Source: Streptomyces qaidamensis (GTDB lineage Bacteria; Actinomycetota; Actinomycetes; Streptomycetales; Streptomycetaceae). From it: a stretch of DNA of 64,000 nucleotides. The position numbers were made by a program, and so were the translations under genes. The stretch is from NCBI RefSeq assembly GCF_001611795.1, contig NZ_CP015098.1:4216001-4280000 (forward strand), given 5' to 3'. Below are positions 50,462-60,700 of the stretch, one piece after another. A model generated the notes under the pieces. That model worked only from the letters and a program-made list of their open reading frames with translations. It did not search any database and was not told the origin of the DNA. Position 1 is the stretch's first letter. Every line of letters begins with the position of its first letter.

Positions 50462-51082
50462 TCAGGACTCCTTGACGGCGATGGTCTCCACCGTGTTCGC
50501 CACGTGCTCGAACGCGTCCGCCGCTTCCTCCAGCACGTCCACGATCTGCTTCAGCTTGAGGACGTCCATGGCGTCGTACTTGCCGTTGAAGAGGTGCGCG
50601 AGCAGCTTGCGGTGGATCTGGTCGGCCTGGTTCTCCAGCCGGTTGACCTCGATCCAGTACTCGGTGAGGTTCTCCATCGTCCGCAGGTGCGGCATCGCCT
50701 CGGCCGTCAGCTCGGCCGCGCGCGCCAGCACCTCGATCTGCTGGTCGACGCCCTTGGGCAGTTCCTCGACGTTGTAGAGGACGACCAGGTCGACGGCCTC
50801 CTCCATGAAGTCCATGATGTCGTCGAGGGACGAGGCGAGGGAGTAGATGTCCTCGCGGTCGAACGGCGTGATGAAGGAGGAGTTCAGCTGGTGGAAGATC
50901 GCGTGCGTTGCGTCGTCACCTGCGTGTTCCGCTGCCCGCATACGCTCTGCGATCTCGGCCCGGGCGGATGCGTCCGCCCCGAGCAGTTCCATCAGGAGCT
51001 TCGAGCCCGTGACGATGTTGTCCGCGGAGGCGGCGAACATGTCGTAGAAGCTCGTCTCCCTGGGGGTCAGACGAAAGCGCAC
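50462..51082 (-). CDS. PhoU-like DUF47 protein, Pit accessory
   Basis: A 206-aa helical protein of the DUF47 family. It begins MRFRLTPRETSFYDMF. Acidic helices follow (EHAGDDATHAIFHQLN, FDREDIYSLASSLDDIMDFMEEA), typical of PhoU-fold metal sites. DUF47 genes commonly precede pit and control it. Here it is the promoter-proximal gene of the pair. Divergent from csoR. Confidence 0.92.
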   Translation of the reverse strand: MRFRLTPRETSFYDMFAASADNIVTGSKLLMELLGADASARAEIAERMRAAEHAGDDATHAIFHQLNSSFITPFDREDIYSLASSLDDIMDFMEEAVDLVVLYNVEELPKGVDQQIEVLARAAELTAEAMPHLRTMENLTEYWIEVNRLENQADQIHRKLLAHLFNGKYDAMDVLKLKQIVDVLEEAADAFEHVANTVETIAVKES

Positions 51083-51237
51083 GTGGGGTCCTCGGGGTGC
51101 TTCGGTTTCGGTCAGGCTGATGCTAGGCGCATCATCCGGCCACGGCTATCGGGCCGCCCACCAGTGTCGCCCATCGGGCACGGTGATGAGCACGGGGGCG
51201 GTTCCCAGGGCCGTATACCCGGCAAAGTTCGGTACCA

Positions 51238-51255
51238 TATACCCACCAGGGGTAT
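51238..51255. promoter_or_regulatory. CsoR operator
   Basis: TATACCC-ACCA-GGGGTAT is the G-tract inverted repeat typical of copper CsoR operators. It lies 32 bp before the csoR start. A further GTATACCC half-site is at 51212. Cu(I) binding would release CsoR and lift autorepression. Confidence 0.75.
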
Positions 51256-51286
51256 CAGTTCACCCACTGCCCACCAGGAGGAAGCG

Positions 51287-51664
51287 ATGACGGACGTGAC
51301 CGACACGACAGATGTCGCACATGTCACCCCCGGCACCGCCGACACCGCCGGGGCGGGCGTGGCGGCCGATCACGACCACGGCGTGCACGGGTACCACAAG
51401 CAGAAGGACGAACACCTCAAGCGCCTGCGCCGCATCGAGGGCCAGATCCGCGGCCTGCAGCGCATGGTCGACGAGGACGTCTACTGCATCGACATACTCA
51501 CGCAGGTCTCCGCTTCCACCAAGGCCCTGCAGTCCTTCGCCCTCCAGCTCCTGGAGGAGCACCTGCGGCACTGCGTCGCCGACGCGGCCCTCAAGGGCGG
51601 TGACGAGATCGACGCGAAGGTGAAGGAGGCGACCCAGGCGATCGCCCGCATGCTGCGGACGTGA
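51287..51664 (+). CDS. csoR: CsoR, copper-sensing repressor
   Basis: A 125-aa helical repressor. The Cu(I) ligands are Cys67 (DEDVYCID), His92 and Cys96 (EEHLRHC), the full Cys-His-Cys set of true CsoR. The N-terminal 40 residues are His/Asp-rich (HDHGVHGYH) and extend beyond the core. ATG 51287 has AGGAGGAAGCG. No copper pump gene is adjacent. In streptomycetes csoR stands alone and acts on distant copA loci. Confidence 0.93.
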   Translation: MTDVTDTTDVAHVTPGTADTAGAGVAADHDHGVHGYHKQKDEHLKRLRRIEGQIRGLQRMVDEDVYCIDILTQVSASTKALQSFALQLLEEHLRHCVADAALKGGDEIDAKVKEATQAIARMLRT

Positions 51665-51685
51665 AGCGGGCCGGCGGCCTGTGCA

Positions 51686-51859
51686 TCAGCGCCCGGAGGA
51701 GTCCCGCTCCTCGGCGACCTTCAGCACCTCGTCGATGCTTTCCAGGCTGAGCCGCTCCTGGGCGGCCGAGGCCGCGATGATCAGCTCTCCGCACAGCTCG
51801 ATCTCGGCGAGGGCCACGTGGTCCTGAACTGCCGTACCGCCGACCGGAGCCACGTGCAT
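51686..51859 (-). CDS. 57-aa hypothetical protein
   Basis: A short ORF beginning MHVAPVGG and ending AEERDSSGR. Its helical middle AEIELCGELIIAASAAQERL is followed by SLESIDEVLKVAEE. It has good codon bias and a GAGG site just before the ATG. It converges on csoR with 21 bp between stops. No known domain; I think similar small ORFs occur in other streptomycetes, but that is recollection. Confidence 0.65.
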   Translation of the reverse strand: MHVAPVGGTAVQDHVALAEIELCGELIIAASAAQERLSLESIDEVLKVAEERDSSGR

Positions 51860-51944
51860 CACCTCGTCTCTGCCGTCACCGGCTTCCTAGAGTAGGGAGC
51901 GGTCTACACACCGCGCATGGCACGGACGGGCTAGTTCACGCCGG

Positions 51945-52796
51945 TCACTCCTCGGCGATCTTGCCCGCGTAGATGTCGTCGGCCGCGGGCAACCGTACGC
52001 GCGCCGGAGCCCCGAAATCGTAGAGCAGCGTGGTCGAGGCGACGGCCACCGGGCTCTTCTGCTGCCCGTTCAGGAAGCTGAAGCGGTGCCTGATCTTGCG
52101 GATGCGTCCCTCGTCGTCGAGGTAGGCGTCGAACGGCACCGCGGCGGTGGCGAACCCGCCGGCCGCCGCCTTCAGGGAGTCCTTGTTCCCGTCCGAGGCG
52201 CGCCGGGCCGCGTCACCGAGATCCGCCGTCCCCCGGTAGTGCCGCACTCCGGTGCCCGCGACCTCCGTCCTGCCCACGTACGCCGCCGTCCGCGTCCCGA
52301 GCAGCACCTCGGCCGCCGTGAACGGGTCGGTGGCGCCGCCGGTGACGAGGTTTCCGTCGGACAGGGTCCGCGTGTCCACCCGCACCCACTTGTCCGGGGG
52401 CACACCGGCCCCCCGGTTCTTCATGAACAGCGCACCCGGGGCGAGCAGTTCGGTGATCGGCCGGCGCTTCGCGACTCCAGCGGGATCCTGCGGCAGCAGC
52501 ACCTTCAGCTGCCCCATCCGCTTCCGGTAGTCGTACACCCCGGCACCCCGGATGGTCACCCGGGTCCCGCCGGCGGCCATCTCCATCGACGTACGGGCCT
52601 TGGAACTCCCCGCGTCCACCAGCCGGCCGGCGGCCTGCCGCAGCACCACGACCGCGTCCTCGCCACGGGAGTCCCCGGCGGCCGCGTCGCCCCCGGAGCA
52701 CCCCGCGGTCCCGAGCCCCGCCCCGGCCAGGACCGCGGCCGCGACGACCGCCGCGCCCACCCGCCCGCGCCGCCGTTCGCGCTGCCGCCCAGTCAT
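51945..52796 (-). CDS. Lipoprotein, LppX/LprG-like
   Basis: A 283-aa lipoprotein. After an Arg-rich start comes a signal with lipobox LGTAGC, so Cys is at about residue 33. The mature part has SMEMAAGGTRVTIRGAGVYDYRKRMGQL, LFMKNRGAGVPPDKWVRVD and DAYLDDEGRIRKIRHRFSF, which match the pattern of actinobacterial LolA/LprG-type lipid carriers. GTG 52829 is an alternative start. Role probably in envelope lipid traffic; not certain. Confidence 0.8.
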   Translation of the reverse strand: MTGRQRERRRGRVGAAVVAAAVLAGAGLGTAGCSGGDAAAGDSRGEDAVVVLRQAAGRLVDAGSSKARTSMEMAAGGTRVTIRGAGVYDYRKRMGQLKVLLPQDPAGVAKRRPITELLAPGALFMKNRGAGVPPDKWVRVDTRTLSDGNLVTGGATDPFTAAEVLLGTRTAAYVGRTEVAGTGVRHYRGTADLGDAARRASDGNKDSLKAAAGGFATAAVPFDAYLDDEGRIRKIRHRFSFLNGQQKSPVAVASTTLLYDFGAPARVRLPAADDIYAGKIAEE

Positions 52797-52934
52797 CGCC
52801 TGCCTACCCCCAGCCGGTACGTCCGTCACGGGCCCCCTGTTGTTCCGGTTAACGACGGGTATGTTCCCCCGTCACGCGAGCCCGTGCGGACCGCCGTACG
52901 AACTCTTCACCCGGGGGTGGGTAACGTTGGCGGC

Positions 52935-53105
52935 GTGGCGCAGCAGGACGGGCCGGAGTCTCCCCCCAACGTCCCCGAACACCGCACGACGACCATGGAG
53001 AAGGGCCGGTTCTGCATGGCCCACTGCATCTGCGGCTGGCGCGGCCCGGCACGAAGAGCCAGGAGCCAGGCCCGCACGGACGCGGAGCAGCACGCGATGC
53101 GTTGA
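52935..53105 (+). CDS. 56-aa Cys/His-motif protein
   Basis: A short ORF from GTG 52935. It has the motif FCMAHCICGWRGPARRAR, with Cys-x3-His-Cys-x-Cys in CMAHCICGW. That looks like a small metal-binding knuckle with one arm. The rest is Arg/Ala rich. Codon bias supports coding. Function unknown. It stands between a divergent lipoprotein gene and a flavoprotein gene. Confidence 0.6.
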   Translation: MAQQDGPESPPNVPEHRTTTMEKGRFCMAHCICGWRGPARRARSQARTDAEQHAMR

Positions 53106-53198
53106 GACCCGTGGCGGACGATGCCCCGGCCGGGGCCGGACCATGGAACCCTCACCCCCAGCACCCCGTCTCCCAGGACGGAACCACCGGGAGGCCCC

Positions 53199-54752
53199 AT
53201 GGAACGGCGCACGATCCTCACAGCCGGCACGGCGGTGATCGCCGCGGCCGGGACCCCCTTCACCACCGCATGCACCCCGTCGGGCGACCGCTCCGGGGCC
53301 ACGGCCTCCCCCGCCTCGCGCACCACGACCACGTCGAGAGCCACCGCCGCCGACTGGTCCGCCCTGGCCCGCGACCTCGACGGCCCCCTGGTCCGCGCGG
53401 GCGACGCCGACTGGGCCGCGGCCCGGCAGCTCTACAACACCCGCTTCGACAGCCTGAAGCCCGCCGCGGTCGCGTACGTGTCCCACGCGGAGGACGTCCG
53501 CACGACCCTGGCCTACGCCCGCACCCACGCCCTGCGGGTGGCGATCCGTAACGGCGGCCACTCCTACGCCGGCTGGTCCTCCGGCGACGGCCGTCTGATC
53601 ATCGACGTCTCGAAACTCAGCCGCGTCCGGGCCTCCGGCACGAGCGCGGTGGTCGGCGCCGGCGCCAAACTCATCGACGTCTACCGGGCCCTGGCCGCCA
53701 AGGGCGTCACGATCCCCGCCGGCTCGTGCCCGACCGTCGGTGTCTCGGGCCTCACTCTCGGCGGCGGCCACGGCGTGGTCTCCCGCGCCTACGGCCTGAC
53801 CTGCGACAGCCTCACCCGGGCCACCCTGATCACCGCCGACGGCAAGCAGCTCACCGCCGACGCCCGTGAGAACAAGGACCTCTTCTGGGCCCTGCGCGGC
53901 GCCGGCAACGGCAACTTCGGCGTGGTCACGGAGCTGCACTTCAAGACCCACCCGGCCCCGCAGGGCGTCTCGGCGTATCTGTCCTGGCCCTGGTCCAAGG
54001 CGGCCGCGGTGGTGAAGGCCTGGCAGGAGTGGGGCCCCTCACAACCCGACGAGATCTGGTCGTCCCTGCACCTGGCGAACGCCGCGGGCGGCACGCCGAC
54101 CGTCTCGGTCGCGGCGTTCTCCCTCGGCACCCACGGCGAGCTGAAGAACGCCGTCGACCGCCTGGCCGACCGCGTCGGCGCCCCGGCCCGCAGCGTCTCC
54201 CTCAAGCGCCGCTCGTACGAGGAGTCGATGGAGGTGTACGCGGGCTGCTCCTCGTTCCCGACGGACGCGCAGTGTCATCTGCCCGGCTCGACCCCGGGGC
54301 GTTCCCCGAAGGGCGCGCTGGGCCGCGAGACGTACGCGGCGGCGTCGGACTTCTTCGACCGCTCCCTGTCCACGGCCGGCATCCGCACGCTGCTCTCGCA
54401 GATCGGGTCGGTGCGCGGCGGCACGGGCAGCATCGCGCTGACCGCCCTCGGCGGAGCGGTCAACCGCGTCTCCCCCACGTCCACGGCGTTCGTCCACCGC
54501 CGCTCCCGCATGCTGGCCCAGTACATCGCCGCGTGGCGGGCCGGCACGAGCGGTGCGACGGCCCGCGACTGGCTGGCCTCCGCCCACAAGTCGATGCGCC
54601 CGTACGCCTCGGGGGCGGCGTACCAGAACTACACGGACCCGACCCTGACCGACTGGCGCAAGGCGTACTACGGGGATGCGGCAACGCGCCTTGCGAAGCT
54701 GAAGAAGCAGTACGACCCCGACCGCTTCTTCACGTATCCCCAGGCGCTGTAA
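53199..54752 (+). CDS. Exported BBE-like FAD-linked oxidoreductase
   Basis: A 517-aa flavoprotein. The N-terminus MERRTILTAG...FTTAC has a twin-Arg and a lipobox-like Cys, so it is exported, possibly by Tat as a lipoprotein. The PP-loop FAD domain has His in RNGGHSYAGW and Cys in SCPTVGVSG, the two residues for bicovalent FAD in berberine-bridge/GOOX enzymes. The C-terminal BBE motif is YQNYTDPTLTDW with YDPDRFF. It probably oxidises sugars or small secondary metabolites outside the cell. RBS GGGAGG before ATG 53199. Confidence 0.9.
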   Translation: MERRTILTAGTAVIAAAGTPFTTACTPSGDRSGATASPASRTTTTSRATAADWSALARDLDGPLVRAGDADWAAARQLYNTRFDSLKPAAVAYVSHAEDVRTTLAYARTHALRVAIRNGGHSYAGWSSGDGRLIIDVSKLSRVRASGTSAVVGAGAKLIDVYRALAAKGVTIPAGSCPTVGVSGLTLGGGHGVVSRAYGLTCDSLTRATLITADGKQLTADARENKDLFWALRGAGNGNFGVVTELHFKTHPAPQGVSAYLSWPWSKAAAVVKAWQEWGPSQPDEIWSSLHLANAAGGTPTVSVAAFSLGTHGELKNAVDRLADRVGAPARSVSLKRRSYEESMEVYAGCSSFPTDAQCHLPGSTPGRSPKGALGRETYAAASDFFDRSLSTAGIRTLLSQIGSVRGGTGSIALTALGGAVNRVSPTSTAFVHRRSRMLAQYIAAWRAGTSGATARDWLASAHKSMRPYASGAAYQNYTDPTLTDWRKAYYGDAATRLAKLKKQYDPDRFFTYPQAL

Positions 54753-54766
54753 GGGACCTGAGGCCC

Positions 54767-55465
54767 TTACGCGGCGAGGTCCCGCTCCGAGGCCCGCTCA
54801 CTGCGCGCCTCGGGGATCACCGTGTCCTCTCCTGACGCCCGCCCTCTGCTGCGCACCAGCCACCCCACCCGGGGCGAGCGCTCGACGGCCTTCATCACAG
54901 GCGTCAGCAGGGCCATGGCGAGCGGCGACAGCAGCAGCGCCACGGCCGTCCCCAGCGCGAACCCGCCCACGACGTCCGTCGGATAGTGCACGCCCATGTA
55001 GACGCGGATGAACCCGCCGAACAACGCCAGCACGAGCCCGATGAGCCCGAACTTCCGGTTGGCGACGAACAGGCCGACCGCCAGTGCCATGACGATCGTC
55101 GCGTGGTCGCTGACGAACGAGTAGTCGGTCTTGCCCTGGACGAGCACGTCGAGCCCCTGGTGGTCCAGGAACGGCCGGGGCCGTTCCACGAACCCCCGTA
55201 TGGGCACGTTCACCAGCACGGCGACCCCTGCGGCCAGCGGCGCCCAGACCAGTGCCGCCACGGTGGAGGCCGCGTCCTCGTCGCCCCGCCGCCGCACGGT
55301 CCACCAGCACCACACCACGAGCAGGACGATGGCGAGCAGCAGCCCGTACTCACCGACGTACTCCATGACGCGGTCGAACCAGGCCGGCGCATCCTTGGCC
55401 AGGCCATTGATGTCGTACAGCAGGTCGACGTCGGGGTTCGACCCGGAATCGGCGAGTCCAGCCAT
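54767..55465 (-). CDS. PAP2-family membrane phosphatase
   Basis: A 232-aa protein with about five transmembrane helices. The three PAP2 motifs are (R)GFVERPRPF, the FVSDHATI motif in place of PSGH, and RVYMGVHYPTDVVGG. It would dephosphorylate undecaprenyl pyrophosphate or phosphatidic acid at the outer face. ATG 55465 is preferred to 55525. The first motif lacks its usual Lys, where Arg stands instead. Confidence 0.86.
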   Translation of the reverse strand: MAGLADSGSNPDVDLLYDINGLAKDAPAWFDRVMEYVGEYGLLLAIVLLVVWCWWTVRRRGDEDAASTVAALVWAPLAAGVAVLVNVPIRGFVERPRPFLDHQGLDVLVQGKTDYSFVSDHATIVMALAVGLFVANRKFGLIGLVLALFGGFIRVYMGVHYPTDVVGGFALGTAVALLLSPLAMALLTPVMKAVERSPRVGWLVRSRGRASGEDTVIPEARSERASERDLAA

Positions 55466-55711
55466 GGCGCTGCGGCCCCTTCGTCGTCTCTCCCGGCGCA
55501 CCTGTGCGTGCGCCGCTCCTGCCACCCCCGTGGTTGTAGATCCGCTTCCGCCGCACGCGTGCGTGACGCGTGCCGAATGAACGTCTGCTCGGCTACGTCA
55601 CCAGGAACGCATGGTCCCCGTTGATACGTTCCACACTCCACCGAATGATCACGCAGACGTTATCGAAGAGAGATACGTCTTCGCAGCTCAGGGGGTGGGT
55701 TCACGCACGGT

Positions 55712-56713
55712 TCACACCGTCGTGGGCAGTGCTTTCGCGCCATCTTCGGTGACGCGGGTGGCCCCGAAGTAGTCGGGGGTGTCGATCGGGTCGAACCGGA
55801 TGACGGCACCGGTCCGGGGCGCGTCGATCATGTACCCACCTCCGACATAAATGCCGACATGCCGGATGGCACGGGAATTGGTGAGGTCGTCCGAGAAGAA
55901 CACGAGGTCGCCGGGGAGCAGTTCGTCCCGCGAGGGATGCGGACCGGCGTTGTACTGGTCGTTGGCGACGCGCGGCAGCTTGATGCCCACGCTCGCATAG
56001 GCGGCCTGGGTCAGTCCCGAGCAGTCGAAACGTCCGCCCTGCTCAGCGGTACCGGTGCCGCCCCAGAGGTAGAGCGTGCCGAGCTTCTTCTGCGCGTACT
56101 CGATCGCGCCGGCGGCCTGCTCGGAGGGGTCGACCCGCCCGACCGGCGCCGCGAAGCTCTCCGAGAGCGCCGTGATCCGCTTCACGTAGTTCCGGGTCTC
56201 GCTGTACGGCGGCACGCCCCCGTACTTGATCACCGCGTACGCCCCCGCGTTGTAGGCGGCCAGCATGTTTTCGGTCGGATTCCCGCCAACCTTCTTCACG
56301 TACGACGCGAGTTCGCAGTCGTAGGAGGCGGCGGAGGGGATCGCGTCCTTCGGGTCCCACACGTCACGGTCGCCGTCGCCGTCGCCGTCGATGCCGTGGC
56401 TGGCCCACGTGCCGGGGATGAACTGCGCTATGCCCTGCGCGGCGGCGTGGCTCTGGGCCCTGGGGTTGAAGCCGCTCTCCTGGTAGAGCTGCGCGGCGAG
56501 CAGGGCCGGGCTGATGGCGGGGCAGAGGTTGCCCCACTTCTGCACCAGGGCCGCGTACGCGGCCGGCACCGACCCCTTGGCCAGGGATTTCGCTCCGCCA
56601 CTCACGCCGTTGACCAGGTTCCCTGCGACGAGGTAGACCCCGACCACGAGCAGCATCACGAAGGCCAGGGCGGAGCTGATGGCGACACTCGCCACGATCC
56701 ATGCCTTACGCAC
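55712..56713 (-). CDS. Bifunctional cell-wall hydrolase: lytic transglycosylase + NlpC/P60
   Basis: A 333-aa membrane-anchored enzyme. One N-terminal transmembrane helix (about residues 5-32) is followed by a transglycosylase domain (Glu in LYQESGFNPRA, IAQFIPGTW, MLAAYNAGA). An NlpC/P60 peptidase makes up the C-terminus (Cys in RFDCSGLTQAAY, His in IRHVGIYVGGG). The protein cuts both glycan and stem peptide. GTG 56713 starts just before the helix; ATG 56770 is possible. A DGDGDGDRD acidic repeat sits in the first domain. Confidence 0.88.
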   Translation of the reverse strand: MRKAWIVASVAISSALAFVMLLVVGVYLVAGNLVNGVSGGAKSLAKGSVPAAYAALVQKWGNLCPAISPALLAAQLYQESGFNPRAQSHAAAQGIAQFIPGTWASHGIDGDGDGDRDVWDPKDAIPSAASYDCELASYVKKVGGNPTENMLAAYNAGAYAVIKYGGVPPYSETRNYVKRITALSESFAAPVGRVDPSEQAAGAIEYAQKKLGTLYLWGGTGTAEQGGRFDCSGLTQAAYASVGIKLPRVANDQYNAGPHPSRDELLPGDLVFFSDDLTNSRAIRHVGIYVGGGYMIDAPRTGAVIRFDPIDTPDYFGATRVTEDGAKALPTTV

Positions 56714-56883
56714 CGTCAACCGCCCCTCACCGCCCAGGAGTCCGTTGGTCAGTGTAGAGGCGGCCGGCACGCCCGGGAATGATCACGGGGAGGAGAGTCG
56801 GGGCGGACGGAGGAACGGGCCACAGCACGGGCGGCACGGCGAGAGCACGGCGGATCCGGCCCGGCGCACGGGTTTACGGCCCG

Positions 56884-57594
56884 TCACGAATCCCCCGCCG
56901 CCTGCTCGTACAGCCGCTGCGCCTCCGCGCCGGGCACCACGCTGTAGGAGACGCCCGGGGCCGTCCCGCCCTGGTCGTGCCCGCCGAGGACGCCGACGAC
57001 CTGCCCGTCCCCGTTCACCCAAGGGCTGCCGCTGGTGCCGCCGCTGAACCCGGGGCACGCGATGCGCTGCTGGGTGCGGCCGAACGCGTGCGGCTCGGCG
57101 GTGCAGCTGACGGCCGTCTCCCGCGCGTTGGGATACCCGGTGACGGTTACCGCGGTGGCGCCGGTCGCCGTGCCGGTGACGAACCGGTTCCCGCCGACGG
57201 CGTCCTGGACCTCCTCCCCGCCCCGGGGCGCGACCGCGGCGAATCCCACGTCACTGTCCTCGTCCCGCTCCTCGGCCCACCCGCGGGCCAGGAACCGCCG
57301 CCGCACCTTCCACTCCCCGTAGGGCGCACGTCCGTCCCGGTAGCCCGGCACGAAGACCAGCCCTCCGGCGCCGCCCAGGCAGTGCGCCGCGGTGACGATC
57401 AGATTCCGGTGCGGGGCGTCCACCACGGACGCCGTACAGAAGTGCCGTCCCCCCGCGGCGGGCACGAGCACCCCGACCCGGGCGTCGCGCGCGGTGACGG
57501 TGACCCCGAGGGGCCCGCCCCCGTCGTCGGCGGTAGCGACGGACACGGCGAGGAGGGCGAGGAGCATCACGACGACGGCCAGGACGCGCTTCAC
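56884..57594 (-). CDS. Secreted trypsin-like serine protease
   Basis: A 236-aa protein. The signal peptide KRVLAVVVMLLALLAVSVATA leads into a chymotrypsin-fold domain with His in IVTAAHCLGG, Asp in DEDSDVGFAAV and Ser in GGTSGSPW. GTG 57594 was chosen because the signal peptide starts there; the frame is open to 57705. Small single-domain family; substrate unknown. Confidence 0.85.
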   Translation of the reverse strand: MKRVLAVVVMLLALLAVSVATADDGGGPLGVTVTARDARVGVLVPAAGGRHFCTASVVDAPHRNLIVTAAHCLGGAGGLVFVPGYRDGRAPYGEWKVRRRFLARGWAEERDEDSDVGFAAVAPRGGEEVQDAVGGNRFVTGTATGATAVTVTGYPNARETAVSCTAEPHAFGRTQQRIACPGFSGGTSGSPWVNGDGQVVGVLGGHDQGGTAPGVSYSVVPGAEAQRLYEQAAGDS

Positions 57595-57771
57595 CGGGGC
57601 GACTGTGCCGGACGAAGGTGAGAGGAACGTCAGACACGCCCCGACGACGAGCCCGCAGGGATGCGGGCACACCAGGTAGATCAGATTTTCCCGAAAGTGC
57701 CACACTTCAGAAGTTCACCAGCGCATACGGTCGGTTGTTGACATGGGTGCGCGTGTGACGGGGGTTGCAGC

Positions 57772-60700
57772 ATGGTGGGTCATCGACCGACGGACTGGCA
57801 TGTCCTGGACCTGGACAAAGACCCGACGCCTGGTGATCCGCAGCGGGTGCGCACACTCGCGAAGCATCTGCACGACTTCGCCGACGACGTCTCCGACGCG
57901 CTGCGTCTGGTCAAGGGCATGGCGGGCGAGGGCACGCTCCTGGAGTGGGCGGGCAAGTCCGCCGACGTCTTCAAGGAGGACTTCGCGGATGTGCCGAAGA
58001 ACCTCAAGAAGCTGAAGAAGTCCTATGAGATGTGCGGCGACGCGCTGGCCGACTTCTGGCCGAAGCTGGAGCGTGCCGCAGTCCCTGGCGGACAAGGCCC
58101 TGCGCAAGGGCCGGGAGGCCCGCGACAGCCTCTCCTCCGCCCAGTCCCGTCTCACCTCAGCGGACTCGTGGGTGACACGGGCCGGCAAGGAGGCGGACAA
58201 GTACAAGGACGACCCGACCGGCAGCAAAGGCGCCGACAAGCCCGATGAGGCCAAGGTGCGGGCTGCGACCCGGGACGTCCAGCACGCCAAGTCGGCCCAG
58301 TCCAAGGCCCAGTCGGACGTCTCCGACGCGCAGGACGCCCTCGCCGCCGCGAAGAAGATGGCCGCGGACGCCCGCTCGATGCGTGACGAGGCGGCGCGGG
58401 AGGCGAAGTCGAAGATCGACGAGGCTTCCGATGCCGGGATCCAGAACCGGTCGTGGTGGGAAGAGGTCGGCGACTGGTTCACCGACAACTGGGACACCAT
58501 CGTCGCGGTCTGCAAGGTCGTCGTGGCGGTCGTCGGTATCGTCGCGATGATCATCGGCGGTCCGATCCTGGGCGCGATCGTGCTGATCGCCGCCGCGGTC
58601 GTGCTCGCCGACACGCTCTACAAATACTCCAAAGGCCAGGCGTCTCTATGGGACGTAGGGTTCGCGGCACTGGACTGCATACCCGGCATGAAAGGCCTGA
58701 CCACCCTCGGCGGCCTCGCCAAGGGCATGAAGGGTCTGGGCGCGATGGGGCTCAAGGGCGCGGCCCTGAGCCTGCGAGGTCTGGGCAAGAGCGCCACGGG
58801 CATGATCGCGGACGGGGCCAAGGGCGCCTACAACCGTGTCAAGAACGTCGTCCGGTCCACGGGCAGCGACCCCGTCGACATGGCCACCGGCGCCATGTAT
58901 CTGCCCCAGCTCGATGTGGAACTCCCCGGGAACCTCCCCCTGTCCTTCACCCGCCGCACGGCCTCCGATTACCGCTGTGGCTGGTGGTTCGGGCCTACCT
59001 GGGCCTCGACGATCGACCAGCGGCTGGAGGTTGACGAAGATCGCCTCGTCTTCGTCACCGAGGACGGTCTGCTCCTCTCCTATCCACTCCCGTCCGACCA
59101 GCAGACGCCGGTACTGCCCGACGCCGGACCACACTGGCCACTGGCCTGCCTGCAAGACGGTGGCTTTCGGATCGATGACCCGATCACCGGCCGGACACGT
59201 CACTTCAGCCGCCCCACCACGGACGGCATCGCCCTCCTCGCCGGTATCACCGACCGCAATCAGCACGCGATCACTTTCGAATACGACGAGCTGGGTGCCC
59301 CGGTCTCCATTCGCCACTCCGGCGGCTACCACCTCAAACTCACCACCGACGAAGGCCGCGTCACCGCCCTCTACCTCGCCGACGCAGTTGCGGACGGTCC
59401 CGACGTCGTCCTCAAGCGCTATGGCTACACCGACGGCAACCTCACAGAGACCGTCAACTCCTCCGGGCAGCCTTTGCGGTTCACCTACGACGAGCGACTG
59501 CGCGTCACGTCCTGGACGGATACGAACGACCGCAGCTACACCTATCGTTACGACAGCCGCGACCGGTGCGTCGCCGAGGGCGGCGAGGCGGGCCACATCA
59601 CCGTCGTCCTCGACTACGACGGCACCGACCCCGCCTGGCCGGACTGCCGCATCACCACGCTCACCAGTGTCGAAGGCGCCACGACCACATTCGTCGTCAA
59701 CGACAACAGCCAGGTCGTCGCCGAGATCGACCCGCTGGGGGGCGCGGTACGGACGACCTTCGACGACGATCATCACGTGGTGTCCCGGACAGATCAGCTC
59801 GGTCACACCACGGCACTCATCCGCGATGAGCTCGGCCGGCCCACCGAAGTGACCCGGCCGGACGGAGCGGCCTTCCGCTTCGAGTACGGCGTCCACGGGC
59901 AGCTCACGGTCATCGGCCGACCCGACGGCCTCGGCTGGCGCCGCAGCCACGACGAACGCGGCAACTGTACGGACATGACGGATCCGGCCGGCGCGACCAC
60001 GCGATTCACCTACGACGAGGCGGGACGCGTCACGAGGGTCGTCGATGCCCTGGGCAATGCCAGGGCCGTGCGGTGTGACGCGGCCGGTCTCCCCGTTGCC
60101 ATGACCGACCCCCTCGGGAACACCACCACATGGGTACGCGACGCTTTCGGCAGGATCACCGAGTATGTCGATCCGCTGGGCGGGATCACTCGCCTTACCT
60201 GGACCGTCGAGGGCCTCCTGACCAGCAGGACGACCTCCGACGGCGCCGTCGAAAGGTGGTTGTACGACGGCGAGGGCAACTGCGTCAGTCACACCACTCC
60301 TGCCGGTGCGACAACGCGGTTCGAGTACACCCACTTCGACCTTCCCTCGGCGCGTACCGGCCCCGATGGAGTGCGCTACGAGTTCATTCACGATCACAAC
60401 CTGCGTCTCGCCGAGGTCGTCAATCCTCAAGGGCTCACCTGGACCTATGAGCACGACGCGGCCGGGCGCCTCCTCGCTGAGACCGACTTCGACGGTCGCA
60501 CGCTCCGGTACGCGTATGACGGCGCCGGACGCCTCACCTCACGCACCGACGTGCTCGGTCATACCGTCCACTACACGTATGACGTCATCGGCGACCTCGT
60601 CGCGAAGACCAGCGATGAACACATCACGCGGTTCACCTACGACCGGAACCGGCAGTTGGTGACAGCGACGGGCCCCGACGCAGAGCTCACCCTGCTCCGT

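Noticed and set aside
58646..60454. 602-aa leftward open frame inside the RHS gene
   Set aside because: Antisense to the RHS repeats; no recognised domain and the plus-strand protein is clear.
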